From Advenella sp. FME57 (GTDB lineage: Bacteria; Pseudomonadota; Gammaproteobacteria; Burkholderiales; Burkholderiaceae_B), in assembly GCF_014897675.1 (NCBI RefSeq), contig NZ_JABUXU010000026.1, forward strand, positions 1 to 38,963: a stretch of DNA of 38,963 nt, in the 5' to 3' direction. Position 1 is the stretch's first letter. Each line of letters begins with the position of its first letter. Position numbers and translations under genes: made by a program. This document shows positions 31,658 to 38,963 of the stretch, one piece after another. The notes below the pieces were generated by a model. It ran no database searches, was not told where the DNA came from, and worked only from the letters and a program-made list of their open reading frames with translations.

Positions 31658-31692
31658 AGCTGTTATATACTCAATTTGAGTATATAACAGCT
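31658..31692. promoter_or_regulatory. 35-bp perfect palindrome, probable NadQ operator of nadC
   Basis: Two exact 17-bp arms around a central T (31675). The left arm is AGCTGTTATATACTCAA (31658-31674) and the right arm its complement (31676-31692). It lies between nadC and the end of the nadQ-like gene. Its core, TATACTCAATTTGAGTATA, is shared with the site before nadA (32768-32788), which makes it the prime binding site for the Nudix-type regulator encoded next door. TATAAC inside it may be part of the nadC promoter. Confidence 0.85.
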
Positions 31693-31723
31693 ATAAAAAA
31701 CCGACAATGGCTTATTGGAAAGT

Positions 31724-32665
31724 TTATTTATTGACAGGCAGTTTGCTGCCCGCGAGCAAGCTCTCGAGCAAAACCGTATCCTTGAACCGATACAGCTGTG
31801 CCGGGCGCCCCCGTTCCTGGACCGTGCTTTGTCCGGTCGCCTCGAGCAAGTCCTGGTGCTGCATCAGGCGGCGGAAATTCTGCTTGTGCAGCTCTACACC
31901 GGCCAGGCTTTCGATACTTTTCTGCAATTGCAGCAGCGTAAATTCAGCGGCCATCAATTCGGAAATGACCGGGCGGTATCTGATTTTCGCCCGCAACCTT
32001 GACATGGCCATGGCCAGCACCCGGCGATGGTTGTGCTGCATGGGCTTGCCCGTCATGGTTTCAGGGATTGCCCCATCAAACAGCGGTGATTCCGGAATGA
32101 GGCCCACTTCGTAGAGCAATTCATAGCGGTACAGGGTATTGTCCTCGATCCAGGCATGTTCTCCCTGACCCCAGCACAGATCCACGCGTCGCTGCCGGCT
32201 CTGGCGAATCGCGTCATCCTCTGCAAAGGCGACCCATTTTCTCAGATAAGGGTAAAACACGCGAGCGATCCATTCCGGCCTGCCCTCGCGATGGTCTTCC
32301 CAGGGAAAGTAACGATACCAGTCCTGCCAGCTGGCGTTGGCTTCCAATTGGCGCTCATCGGCTTCCTTGACCAGCCCCAGGTAACTGACATACAGCAGGG
32401 GCTGCCCTGAAGCGCGGGTACGTAGCGTGTCGACAAAGGTATAGAGCTGCTCGACGTAACCCATGGGTTGCATGGTCTGGTTTTTGACCCATTGGCGCAC
32501 ACCAGCCTGCAACGAGCTATGCACGGGCGATAGCGGCCCATAGGGCAGGATATTGCCGTTTTCCACGGTCAGCACCCTCGCGTTCAGATTGGTAATCGCG
32601 ATCAATACCGCGACAACCTCGGTAGCGCCTTCTGCAGTGCTCGACACGGAAAAACCTGAAGCCAT
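31724..32665 (-). CDS. nadQ: Nudix-related transcription regulator of NAD synthesis (NadQ/NrtR type)
   Basis: A regulator of 313 residues with a degenerate Nudix domain (about residues 15-170: 'VVAVLIAITNLNARVLTVENG', 'QPMGYVEQLYTFVDTLR', 'LLYVSYLGLVKEA') and a C-terminal winged-helix region (about 220-310: 'GKPMQHNHRRVLAMAMSRLRAKIRYRPVISELM', 'FTLLQLQKSIESLAGVELHKQNFRRLM', 'GRPAQLYRF'). The catalytic Nudix box is lost, as in sensor members. Members in alpha- and betaproteobacteria, including Bordetella, control nad genes. It is divergent from nadA-nadB and upstream of nadC, with a matching operator at each. The symbol is by analogy; the ligand (nicotinate, quinolinate or NAD precursor) is not known here. 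Confidence 0.86.
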   Translation of the reverse strand: MASGFSVSSTAEGATEVVAVLIAITNLNARVLTVENGNILPYGPLSPVHSSLQAGVRQWVKNQTMQPMGYVEQLYTFVDTLRTRASGQPLLYVSYLGLVKEADERQLEANASWQDWYRYFPWEDHREGRPEWIARVFYPYLRKWVAFAEDDAIRQSRQRRVDLCWGQGEHAWIEDNTLYRYELLYEVGLIPESPLFDGAIPETMTGKPMQHNHRRVLAMAMSRLRAKIRYRPVISELMAAEFTLLQLQKSIESLAGVELHKQNFRRLMQHQDLLEATGQSTVQERGRPAQLYRFKDTVLLESLLAGSKLPVNK

Positions 32666-32759
32666 ACCTGTACATATCCCTCAAAGATGTATGGATTCTA
32701 TCAGAACGGCCCTGATGGCATTTGCACCACAACGCTTACGCCTGGGAAATAAAAAGTGC

Positions 32760-32789
32760 TTTACGATTTATACTCAATTAGAGCATAAT
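32760..32789 (+). promoter_or_regulatory. nadA promoter containing a NadQ-type operator
   Basis: TTTACG (32760-32765) and CATAAT (32784-32789) with an 18-bp spacer form a plausible promoter. The spacer and -10 hold TTATACTCAATTAGAGCATAA (32768-32788, core of 20 plus 1), an imperfect palindrome with two mismatched pairs and the same TATACTCAATT core as the nadC palindrome. A repressor here would block RNA polymerase directly. Confidence 0.75.
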
Positions 32790-32821
32790 ATATTTTCGAA
32801 AATGGCACGGGATACAGGCAC

Positions 32822-33994
32822 ATGACATCGAACTCCAACTCTGTACGCAAGACGTTTGACATTGATTTTCCGACGCTGGACCGGCCGATATCTGACGCGG
32901 GCATGGGCTCGGCCTGTCAGGTAAAGCAGGCCTGGGCCAGCGTGCCCGAGCCGCTCGACAAAAAGGACCGGGACACCTATCGGCAGTTGATTGTTGATCT
33001 TCTGGCAAAACAGCAGGCAACCCTGGTTGCTCACTACTACGTTGATGGTGAACTACAGGACCTGGCGCTACAGACCGGCGGTTGCGTCGGGGACTCGCTG
33101 GAAATGGCCCGCTTCGGTCGGGATCATCCGGCCACTACATTGGTTGTGGCCGGCGTCAGATTCATGGGCGAGACCGCCAAGATCCTGAGCCCCGAAAAGC
33201 AGGTGTTAATGCCTGATCTGGATGCCAATTGCTCGCTGGATCTGGGCTGCCCGCCCGATGCTTTTGCGGCTTTCTGTGATGCCAACCCGGGACGGACGGT
33301 GGTGGTGTATGCCAATACCAGCGCGCAGGTCAAGGCCAGGGCCGATTGGGTTGTGACCTCTTCGATCGCCCTGGAAATCGTTACCTACCTGCACCAGAGG
33401 GGTGAAAAAATTCTGTGGGGTCCCGACCGCCATCTGGGTCAGTACATACAGCAGCAAACCGGCGCGGACATGCTGCTATGGCAGGGTTCTTGCCTGGTGC
33501 ACAATGAATTCAAGGCCGAAGAACTGGCTGACCTGAAAAAAGCCAATCCGCAAGCACGTGTGCTGGTGCACCCCGAATCGCCGACCTCGGTGGTCGCCCT
33601 GGCAGATGTGGTCGGGTCCACCAGCCGGCTGATCCAGGCCGTTACCGAATTGCCGGCGACAAGCTTTATCGTGGCAACCGACCAGGGCATCGTGCATGAA
33701 ATGCAAAAACAGGCGCCTGAGAAAACTTTCATTGCAGCCCCCACGGCAGGCGAGAGCGCCACCTGCAAGAGCTGTGCCTTTTGCCCGTGGATGGCAATGA
33801 ATGGGCTTGCCGGCGTGGCCAACTGCCTGCAAACGCATAGCGGACAAATCGTGCTAGATCCACAGTTGGGCTATCGGGCGCACAAACCCATCGGCCGCAT
33901 GCTCGATTTTGCTGCTGCCTACAAAAAGAACATCCGGGCCAGCGGCGACCTAAGCCGCGATGTTCATTTATTTTCCCAGATCGGACCTGCATGA
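32822..33994 (+). CDS. nadA: Quinolinate synthase
   Basis: A [4Fe-4S] enzyme of 390 residues that condenses iminoaspartate with dihydroxyacetone phosphate to quinolinate. Cluster cysteines are Cys137 (DANCSL), Cys224 (GSCLVHNEF) and Cys321 ([12 protein letters not shown]), each exactly 24 residues beyond E. coli Cys113, Cys200 and Cys297. Other motifs are '[29 protein letters not shown]', '[11 protein letters not shown]', '[10 protein letters not shown]' and 'HPESP'. The N-terminal extension relative to E. coli is about 24 residues, without clear function. The stop overlaps the nadB start (ATGATG). It is divergent from nadQ. Confidence 0.96.
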   Translation: MTSNSNSVRKTFDIDFPTLDRPISDAGMGSACQVKQAWASVPEPLDKKDRDTYRQLIVDLLAKQQATLVAHYYVDGELQDLALQTGGCVGDSLEMARFGRDHPATTLVVAGVRFMGETAKILSPEKQVLMPDLDANCSLDLGCPPDAFAAFCDANPGRTVVVYANTSAQVKARADWVVTSSIALEIVTYLHQRGEKILWGPDRHLGQYIQQQTGADMLLWQGSCLVHNEFKAEELADLKKANPQARVLVHPESPTSVVALADVVGSTSRLIQAVTELPATSFIVATDQGIVHEMQKQAPEKTFIAAPTAGESATCKSCAFCPWMAMNGLAGVANCLQTHSGQIVLDPQLGYRAHKPIGRMLDFAAAYKKNIRASGDLSRDVHLFSQIGPA

Positions 33995-35673
33995 TGAATG
34001 CCACAGCGCACGACTATGATGTGTTGATTGTCGGTGGCGGTCTGGCCGGCCTGTCGGTTGCACTAACCCTGCCTTGTAATATGCGGATTGCCATTGTCAG
34101 CAAATTGTCGCTGGAGACCACCGCCAGCAGCAAGGCCCAGGGCGGGATAGCGGCGGTGCTGGACGCCGAAGATCATACCGACAACCACATTCGCGATACG
34201 CTGGTTGCCGGCGCCGGCCTGTGCGATATGACAAGTGTCAGCCACATTGTGCAAGCCGCGCCGGCGGCGATCGACTGGTTAAGACGCCATGGAGTCCAAT
34301 TTACCCTTGCTGGCCCGGATCAATTACATCTGACGCGCGAGGCCGGCCACAGTCATCGCCGTATCGTTCATGCAGCAGACAGCACTGGATCAGCGATCAC
34401 CTCGGTGTTGCAGACACAACTGCGACAGCGGCCCAACGTGGACGTGTTTGAGCACACCGTGTGCGTCGATGCATTAATTACGCATGAATTAAATACGCGT
34501 GAGTTACTCTCGTATGGGCATGCAAATCGAACTGCCTGCCAGGGAATTGATGCCGTGGATATGGCCTCGGGTAAAACGTTAACCCTGACCGCCCGCCACA
34601 CTGTCCTGGCCACGGGCGGACTGGGACAGCTGTTCCCCTATACCACCAACCCACCCACCGCCACCGGTGACGGCCAGGCCATCGCCTGGCGGGCGGGTTG
34701 CCGGATTGCCAATATGGAATTCATACAGTTTCACCCCACTGCCCTGGCATTGCCGAACGCTGCCTCCTTTTTGATCTCAGAAGCAGTCCGGGGCGAGGGC
34801 GGTGTGCTTGTGAACGCCGCCAAACGCCGTTTCATGCCTGATTATGATTCGCGCGCCGAACTGGCACCGCGCGATATTGTAGCGCGGGCCATCCACACTG
34901 AAATAACCAGGCAACAAGGGCAACCTGTATGGCTGGATATTTCCCACCGTCCGGCCGGCTTTATTCGCGAACACTTCCCCATGATTTACCAGACTTGCCT
35001 GGACGTGGGGCTGGACATCACCCGCCAAGCTATTCCGGTTGCGCCGGCAGCACATTACTCCTGCGGTGGCATTGTTACCGATTTGAGCGGACGCACCAAT
35101 GTTGACGGTCTGTATGCTGTAGGCGAAGTTGCCGATACCGGCCTGCACGGCGCCAATCGGCTGGCCAGCAATTCGCTGCTTGAATGCATTGTGATCGGGC
35201 GAAATTGCGCACGAGCCATTATTGAGCAATGCAGTCAAGTGGGCCGTACGCAACCTGCCGGCTCAACAGCGTCGCTTGCCGACAACGGTCAGCAAGCGGT
35301 CAATGACGACCCTGATGTGTCTGCATTGGCTGATGAGTCTGTGATACCTGATGCAGCCGTTATCCGGCAGCTCATGGGGAAAAACATGGGCATCATGCGA
35401 ACAGCGTCGGGCATTGGCCAGGCACTTGACCAGTTAGGACGGTGGCGCAGACTATTGGCACAAACACCGCAGGCCTGGACACCAACGCAACTGGATTTGC
35501 GCAATCGTCTGGACTGTGCCTGGCTGATCGCGGCATGTGCAGCCCAGCGCAAGGAAAGCCGGGGCCTTCATGCACTTGCCGATTTTCCCCGGATGCTGGC
35601 CGAACCCGACCCCAGTGTGATCGGTCGGCCAGTGCAGCCAATGCCGGTGCCTGCCGAAAGTGAGCCCGGCTAA
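33991..35673 (+). CDS. nadB: L-aspartate oxidase
   Basis: A flavoenzyme of 560 residues that oxidises L-aspartate to iminoaspartate, using oxygen or fumarate, and feeds NadA. The FAD dinucleotide motif is near the N-terminus ('[19 protein letters not shown]'). Succinate-dehydrogenase-type motifs follow: '[11 protein letters not shown]', '[22 protein letters not shown]', '[32 protein letters not shown]', '[10 protein letters not shown]', '[13 protein letters not shown]', '[47 protein letters not shown]'. ATG 33991 overlaps the nadA stop, so they are coupled. A low-complexity Ala/Asp insert (about residues 410-450) is unusual but in frame. Confidence 0.96.
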   Translation: MMNATAHDYDVLIVGGGLAGLSVALTLPCNMRIAIVSKLSLETTASSKAQGGIAAVLDAEDHTDNHIRDTLVAGAGLCDMTSVSHIVQAAPAAIDWLRRHGVQFTLAGPDQLHLTREAGHSHRRIVHAADSTGSAITSVLQTQLRQRPNVDVFEHTVCVDALITHELNTRELLSYGHANRTACQGIDAVDMASGKTLTLTARHTVLATGGLGQLFPYTTNPPTATGDGQAIAWRAGCRIANMEFIQFHPTALALPNAASFLISEAVRGEGGVLVNAAKRRFMPDYDSRAELAPRDIVARAIHTEITRQQGQPVWLDISHRPAGFIREHFPMIYQTCLDVGLDITRQAIPVAPAAHYSCGGIVTDLSGRTNVDGLYAVGEVADTGLHGANRLASNSLLECIVIGRNCARAIIEQCSQVGRTQPAGSTASLADNGQQAVNDDPDVSALADESVIPDAAVIRQLMGKNMGIMRTASGIGQALDQLGRWRRLLAQTPQAWTPTQLDLRNRLDCAWLIAACAAQRKESRGLHALADFPRMLAEPDPSVIGRPVQPMPVPAESEPG

Positions 35674-35688
35674 GCCAATCGTCGTCAG

Positions 35689-36348
35689 TCAGGCGCACGC
35701 CAATTGCTGCACGGCTTGGGCCACCGGCGTGTCGCCCTGAGTCAGCTCAATAATGATCCGGTTTACTTCAGGATGTTCAATGATTTCGACCAGGGCCGCC
35801 GCGACGTCGGCACGCGGTATGCCGCCATAGGGAATGGCCAGACCCGCGCGTACGTTGCCGGTACCGGGAGTATCCAGCAATGTGCCGGGCCGCAGAATGA
35901 CCCAGTCCAGATCCGTCGCTGCCAGATGCACGTCGGCGCGCTTTTTCACTGCCATGTAATTTTCAAAGGTCTCGGACATTGCCTTGCCGCGACCGGCCTC
36001 CGGGAACGCCGACACCAGGACAAAGCGCCGGATTCCGGCTGCCATGGCTGCCGCTACGGCCAGCGCCAGCCCATCCCCATCAATGGCGTTGGTCATCTGG
36101 GCTCCGCCCTTGCCGCCTGCCCCTGCCGAGAACACCACCGCATCGCTGCCTGCCATGAGTCGGGCCAGCTCCGCTGTTTCCAATTGGAGCAGATCTCCGT
36201 AGACGGGAGTCGCGCCCAGGGCTTTGAGTTCCTCTGTCTGCAGGGCATCCCGATGCAGTGAATGGGGCGTATGCCCGCGCGTGCTCAACTGCCGGGCAAG
36301 ATGCCGAGCCACTTTTCCCGAACCGCCAACAATAAAAACATTTGTCAT
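35689..36348 (-). CDS. NAD(P)-binding Rossmann protein (YwnB/HSCARG-like)
   Basis: A short-chain-dehydrogenase-like protein of 219 residues. The N-terminal motif 'VFIVGGSGKVARHLARQLSTRGH' binds NAD(P); further motifs are 'VYGDLL', 'AVVFSAGAGGKGGAQMTNAIDGDGLALAVAAAMAAGIRRFVLVSA', 'WVILRPGTLLDTPGTGNV' and 'IPRADVAAALVEII'. There is no YxxxK catalytic pair of classical SDRs, so it is an atypical SDR, perhaps an NADPH sensor or epimerase-like enzyme. AAGGAGAGAAT precedes the ATG. It is convergent with nadB (15-bp gap). Confidence 0.88.
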   Translation of the reverse strand: MTNVFIVGGSGKVARHLARQLSTRGHTPHSLHRDALQTEELKALGATPVYGDLLQLETAELARLMAGSDAVVFSAGAGGKGGAQMTNAIDGDGLALAVAAAMAAGIRRFVLVSAFPEAGRGKAMSETFENYMAVKKRADVHLAATDLDWVILRPGTLLDTPGTGNVRAGLAIPYGGIPRADVAAALVEIIEHPEVNRIIIELTQGDTPVAQAVQQLACA

Positions 36349-36483
36349 ATTCTCTCCTTGTATGCGCCACTCAGGTCAAGCAACGACGGTGTACGCTGTG
36401 CCAGCCAGTCCCAACACGGGTAACGTGGCCACGCAGACATGGACGCGCCACCGCTACCACATGCGGTCCACGCTTGCCTGCGC

Positions 36484-37182
36484 TTATCTGGCCGTTTTGA
36501 ACACCTGGCCGTTATTGTCAACGATACCCCACCAGCGCAGGGTTTTTTGCAAATGGGTTCTGACCGCTTGCACGGCCTGTTCCGGCGCGCCGGCCTGGAT
36601 GTGATCAATGATCTGCAAATGTTCGGTCATGGCCGGAATGATTCTTTCAGGCAAGGGGCGGCGCGAGTGCTGCATGACACTCAGGCGATAACGATTTTCG
36701 TCATAGACCGCCAGCGCAACCGGATTATTCAACGCTCCGGTGAGCCAGGCATGCAGTGACCAATCTACCTCCATCGCTTTCAACTGTAATTGAGCCGATA
36801 TGGCGCCTTCTGAAGCCTGTTCCAGCACGCGCTCATGTTCCTGGCGCAAGTGAGCCAGCTCACGGTCCGGCGCCTGCTGCGCCAACAGACGGGCGCCTTC
36901 CTGGTCAAACAGATAACGCAGGTGAAAACCGGCATGCAGCGCCTCTGCGGTGGCTTCAAGGACCAGCACGCCGCGCTTGGGCAAAATCGAAACCAGTCCA
37001 GCCGCAGCGGCTCGCTTTACCGCTTCCCGCACGGGGGCCAGCGGCAGGCCGGTCACCTCAACCAGTTCTGATATCGAAATCATCTGGCCCGAGCGTATCT
37101 GACCACAAGCGAGCAAATCCCGAAAGGCATCAAAAGCCTGTTCCGCCAAAGACTGGTCCGAAGAGCGTGTGGGAGTTCGCAT
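36484..37182 (-). CDS. GntR-family (FCD) transcription regulator
   Basis: A regulator of 232 residues. The winged helix is at residues 10-75 ('AEQAFDAFRDLLACGQIRSGQMISISELVEVTGLPLAPVREAVKRAAAAGLVSILPKRGVLV'), followed by an all-helical FCD domain with metal-type histidines ('VDWSLHAWL', 'MTEHLQIIDHI'). FCD ligands are usually carboxylic acids. It is divergent from the dctA-allA operon; the 152-bp gap has a strong inverted repeat that is its likely operator. The role is probably control of that operon in response to an allantoin or dicarboxylate intermediate (inference). Confidence 0.9.
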   Translation of the reverse strand: MRTPTRSSDQSLAEQAFDAFRDLLACGQIRSGQMISISELVEVTGLPLAPVREAVKRAAAAGLVSILPKRGVLVLEATAEALHAGFHLRYLFDQEGARLLAQQAPDRELAHLRQEHERVLEQASEGAISAQLQLKAMEVDWSLHAWLTGALNNPVALAVYDENRYRLSVMQHSRRPLPERIIPAMTEHLQIIDHIQAGAPEQAVQAVRTHLQKTLRWWGIVDNNGQVFKTAR

Positions 37183-37246
37183 GGTAAGAGAGAGGCCTTT
37201 TAAGGGTTTTCACGACTATCGCATTTTAAGTCATTCTAATTATAGT

Positions 37247-37280
37247 TGAAATGTTATCTGACATTTCAGACGACATTTCA
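37247..37280. promoter_or_regulatory. Three-half-site operator between GntR and dctA genes
   Basis: TGAAATGT (37247-37254) and ACATTTCA (37261-37268) form an 8-bp perfect inverted repeat with a 6-nt spacer, and a third ACATTTCA follows at 37273-37280, 12 bp after the second. The cluster lies between the divergent GntR/FCD gene and dctA, about 55-88 bp before the dctA ATG, so it is a good candidate for the GntR/FCD binding site. Confidence 0.7.
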
Positions 37281-37334
37281 CAGGTAACCAACAGGCTGGT
37301 GCACTCAACGGTGCTCCCGGGGAGTGGATCTAAA

Positions 37335-38606
37335 ATGCGTATTATTTATCGAAGTCTCTTTTGCCAAGTGGTTGTGGCGTTGATTCTGGGCGCGATTATC
37401 GGCGTGTTCTGGCCACACTTTGGCGAGCAGCTCAAACCGCTGGGCGACGGCTTTATCAAGCTGATCAAAATGATTATTGCGCCTTTGGTATTTTGCGTGG
37501 TGGTGCACGGTATCTGCGGCAGCAGCGACCTGAAGAAAGTTGGCCGGGTAGGCGCCAAGGCCCTGCTGTACTTTGAGATCGTCACAACCTTTGCCCTGGC
37601 GCTGGGCATTGGCCTGGCCTATTTGTTCGAGCCCGGCCATGGCATGAACGTGGACACATCCTCACTGGACGCCGACGCGCTGGCGCCCTATGCGACCCAG
37701 GCTGAGCACGCAACAGATACGGTCAGCTTTCTGATGCGGGTGATTCCCAAAACCTTTACCGATGCATTTGCCTCCGGTGATATCCTGCAGGTGCTGCTCA
37801 TTGCCATTCTGTTCGGGGCGGCGGTGGCCGTGATGGGGGAACGCGGGCGGCCGGTGGCGGCGCTGGTGAACCAGTTATCCCATGTGTTTTTCAAAATCAT
37901 CGGCTTTATCGTGCGCCTGGCGCCGCTGGGTGTATTGGGTGCAGTCGCGTTTACCGTCGGCAAATATGGCGTCGGAACGCTGGGCCAGTTGAGCATGCTG
38001 GTGGTCCTGTTCTATGTCACCTGCACGATATTTGTGGTGGTCATCCTGGGCCTGATTCTACGACTTGCCGGTTTCAATATTTTCAAACTGCTTGCCTATT
38101 TGCGCGAAGAATTGCTGGTGGTGCTGGGTACCGCATCGTCAGACGCCGTGTTGCCCCAGGTCATGCATAAATTGGAGCGCATGGGCGTAAAAAGCTCCAC
38201 TGTAGGATTGGTGATTCCTACCGGCTACTCGTTCAATCTCGATGGATTTTCCATTTATCTGACCCTGGCTGCGGTTTTCATCGCGCAGGCGACCAATACG
38301 GCCTTGTCATTTACCGATTTGATTACGATCCTGGCAATTTCAATGCTGACATCCAAAGGCGCGCACGGCGTACCCGGCTCGGCCATCGTGATACTGGCAG
38401 CGACCCTGAGCGCCATTCCCGCGATTCCTGCTATCGGACTGGTATTGGTGCTGTCGGTTGACTGGTTCATGGGCATCGCCCGCGCCCTGACCAACCTGAT
38501 CGGCAACTGTGTCGGTACGATCGTTATCGGTGCCTGGGAAGGCGATATTGACCGACAACAAGCACATAATACGCTCAATGGCCAGACTGGAACAAACGAG
38601 GATTAA
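37335..38606 (+). CDS. dctA: DctA-type C4-dicarboxylate/proton (sodium) symporter
   Basis: An inner-membrane carrier of 423 residues in the DAACS family. Signature stretches are 'MRIIYRSLFCQVVVALILGAIIGVFWP', 'FIKLIKMIIAPLVFCVVVHGI', 'VLGTASSDAVLPQVMHKLERMGV', 'GLVIPTGYSFNLDGFSIYLTLAAVFIAQATNTALS' and 'ILTSKGAHGVPGSAIVILAATLS' (motif slightly varied). The frame is open to 37251, but those 28 extra residues run through the operator; ATG 37335 has GGGGAG upstream and the normal DctA N-terminus. The next gene, allA, starts 14 nt later, so the carrier may take up glyoxylate-, allantoate- or ureidoglycolate-related acids rather than succinate (inference). Confidence 0.94.
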   Translation: MRIIYRSLFCQVVVALILGAIIGVFWPHFGEQLKPLGDGFIKLIKMIIAPLVFCVVVHGICGSSDLKKVGRVGAKALLYFEIVTTFALALGIGLAYLFEPGHGMNVDTSSLDADALAPYATQAEHATDTVSFLMRVIPKTFTDAFASGDILQVLLIAILFGAAVAVMGERGRPVAALVNQLSHVFFKIIGFIVRLAPLGVLGAVAFTVGKYGVGTLGQLSMLVVLFYVTCTIFVVVILGLILRLAGFNIFKLLAYLREELLVVLGTASSDAVLPQVMHKLERMGVKSSTVGLVIPTGYSFNLDGFSIYLTLAAVFIAQATNTALSFTDLITILAISMLTSKGAHGVPGSAIVILAATLSAIPAIPAIGLVLVLSVDWFMGIARALTNLIGNCVGTIVIGAWEGDIDRQQAHNTLNGQTGTNED

Positions 38607-38620
38607 AGGTAGCGACAAGC

Positions 38621-38963
38621 ATGACACTCAGGAGTTTGACAATAGAGCCGCTGACACGCAGCGCCTTCGCACCCTTTGGCCAGGTCATCGAGGCCAGCGA
38701 GGCGGCGCAGCACTTTACGATCAACGAGGGCAACACCGAGCGTTATCACGATCTGGCCCATATTGAGCCGGGCCCGCAGGGCAAGGCGATTGTGTCGATT
38801 TTCCGTGGCCTGCCACGCACCCTGCCCTTCGAAGTCTGCATGATGGAGCGTCATCCGCTGGCATCCCAAGCCTTTATGCCGCTGTCGTCGCGCCCCTATC
38901 TGGTCGCGGTTGCTCCTGCCGGCTCTGCCCCTACTATTGACCAATTGCGCGTCTTCCTGTGTC
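38621..38963 (+). CDS. allA: Ureidoglycolate lyase (partial, cut by window end)
   Basis: The N-terminal 114 codons of a ureidoglycolate lyase, which releases urea and glyoxylate from ureidoglycolate in allantoin breakdown. The family pattern is clear: it begins 'MTLRSLTIEPLTRSAFAPFGQVIEA', then 'INEGNTERYHDLAHI', 'IVSIFRGLPRTLPFEVCMMERHPLASQAFMPLSSRPYLVAVAPAG'. The ATG at 38621 follows the dctA stop by 14 nt, with AAAGG a little far (about 11 nt) upstream. The gene continues beyond the right edge, where other purine-degradation genes are likely. Confidence 0.92.
   Translation, partial: MTLRSLTIEPLTRSAFAPFGQVIEASEAAQHFTINEGNTERYHDLAHIEPGPQGKAIVSIFRGLPRTLPFEVCMMERHPLASQAFMPLSSRPYLVAVAPAGSAPTIDQLRVFLC

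Noticed and set aside
37251-37334. Upstream start of the dctA frame at 37251
   Set aside because: The extra 28 residues do not resemble DctA and overlap the inverted-repeat operator.
1-38963. CRISPR arrays, insertion sequences, integrases, toxin-antitoxin or defence genes
   Set aside because: No spaced direct repeats, transposase-like frames or recognisable defence families were seen on reading both strands.

Overview
The window reads as chromosomal DNA of a betaproteobacterium of the Alcaligenaceae, probably Advenella-like (inference). Reasons: moderate GC, three Bug/TctC-type periplasmic receptors, Alcaligenes-type N-acyl-D-amino-acid deacylase and maleate isomerase homologues, and a Nudix-related NAD regulator next to nadA-nadB. 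I see no rRNA, tRNA, CRISPR array, insertion sequence, integrase or phage gene. The content is accessory metabolism plus one housekeeping block (NAD synthesis).

Layout. 1-1.3 kb: terminator of an upstream unit, then a promoter, a yybP-ykoY manganese riboswitch and a GDT1/UPF0016 Mn exporter. 1.35-6.6 kb: a DUF1801 gene, then a D-amino-acid derivative block (N-acyl-D-amino-acid deacylase, Bug receptor, divergent LysR, N-carbamoyl-D-amino-acid hydrolase). 6.7-7.75 kb: a TerC-family gene on the minus strand behind a second manganese riboswitch. 7.8-14.6 kb: a five-gene minus-strand sugar-acid operon (2-hydroxyacid dehydrogenase, Bug, IlvD/Edd dehydratase, HpcH/HpaI aldolase, Bug). It is divergent from a GntR-like LacI regulator, with a doubled GTTACCGGTAAC operator between them. 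14.7-21.9 kb: single genes (LysE exporter, Fe-S uracil-DNA glycosylase-like protein, DUF2945, cytochrome b561, PncC/CinA, DUF3008, CsbD, a 52-residue DUF1328 protein, an AAC(3)-I-like acetyltransferase, an LprI-like protein, a P-loop kinase). 22-28 kb: maleate isomerase with LysR, an isolated soxCD pair, another LysR, and a methyl-parathion-hydrolase-like metallo-hydrolase. 28-30.5 kb: ankyrin protein, nucleoside deaminase and MFS operon. 30.7-35.7 kb: nadC, nadQ-like regulator, nadA-nadB, with two related palindromic operators. 35.7-39 kb: NAD(P)-binding protein, GntR/FCD regulator, DctA-type transporter and the start of allA, cut by the window end.

How the genes fit together. The two Mn riboswitches imply coordinated Mn efflux by two unrelated exporter families. 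The sugar-acid operon gives a non-phosphorylative route (dehydratase, then aldolase) with receptors for uptake. The nad block is de novo NAD synthesis under one regulator. The right edge suggests ureidoglycolate/allantoin metabolism with a dedicated carboxylate carrier. I did not find a convincing candidate for a wholly new system such as defence or secretion; the most interesting signals are regulatory.
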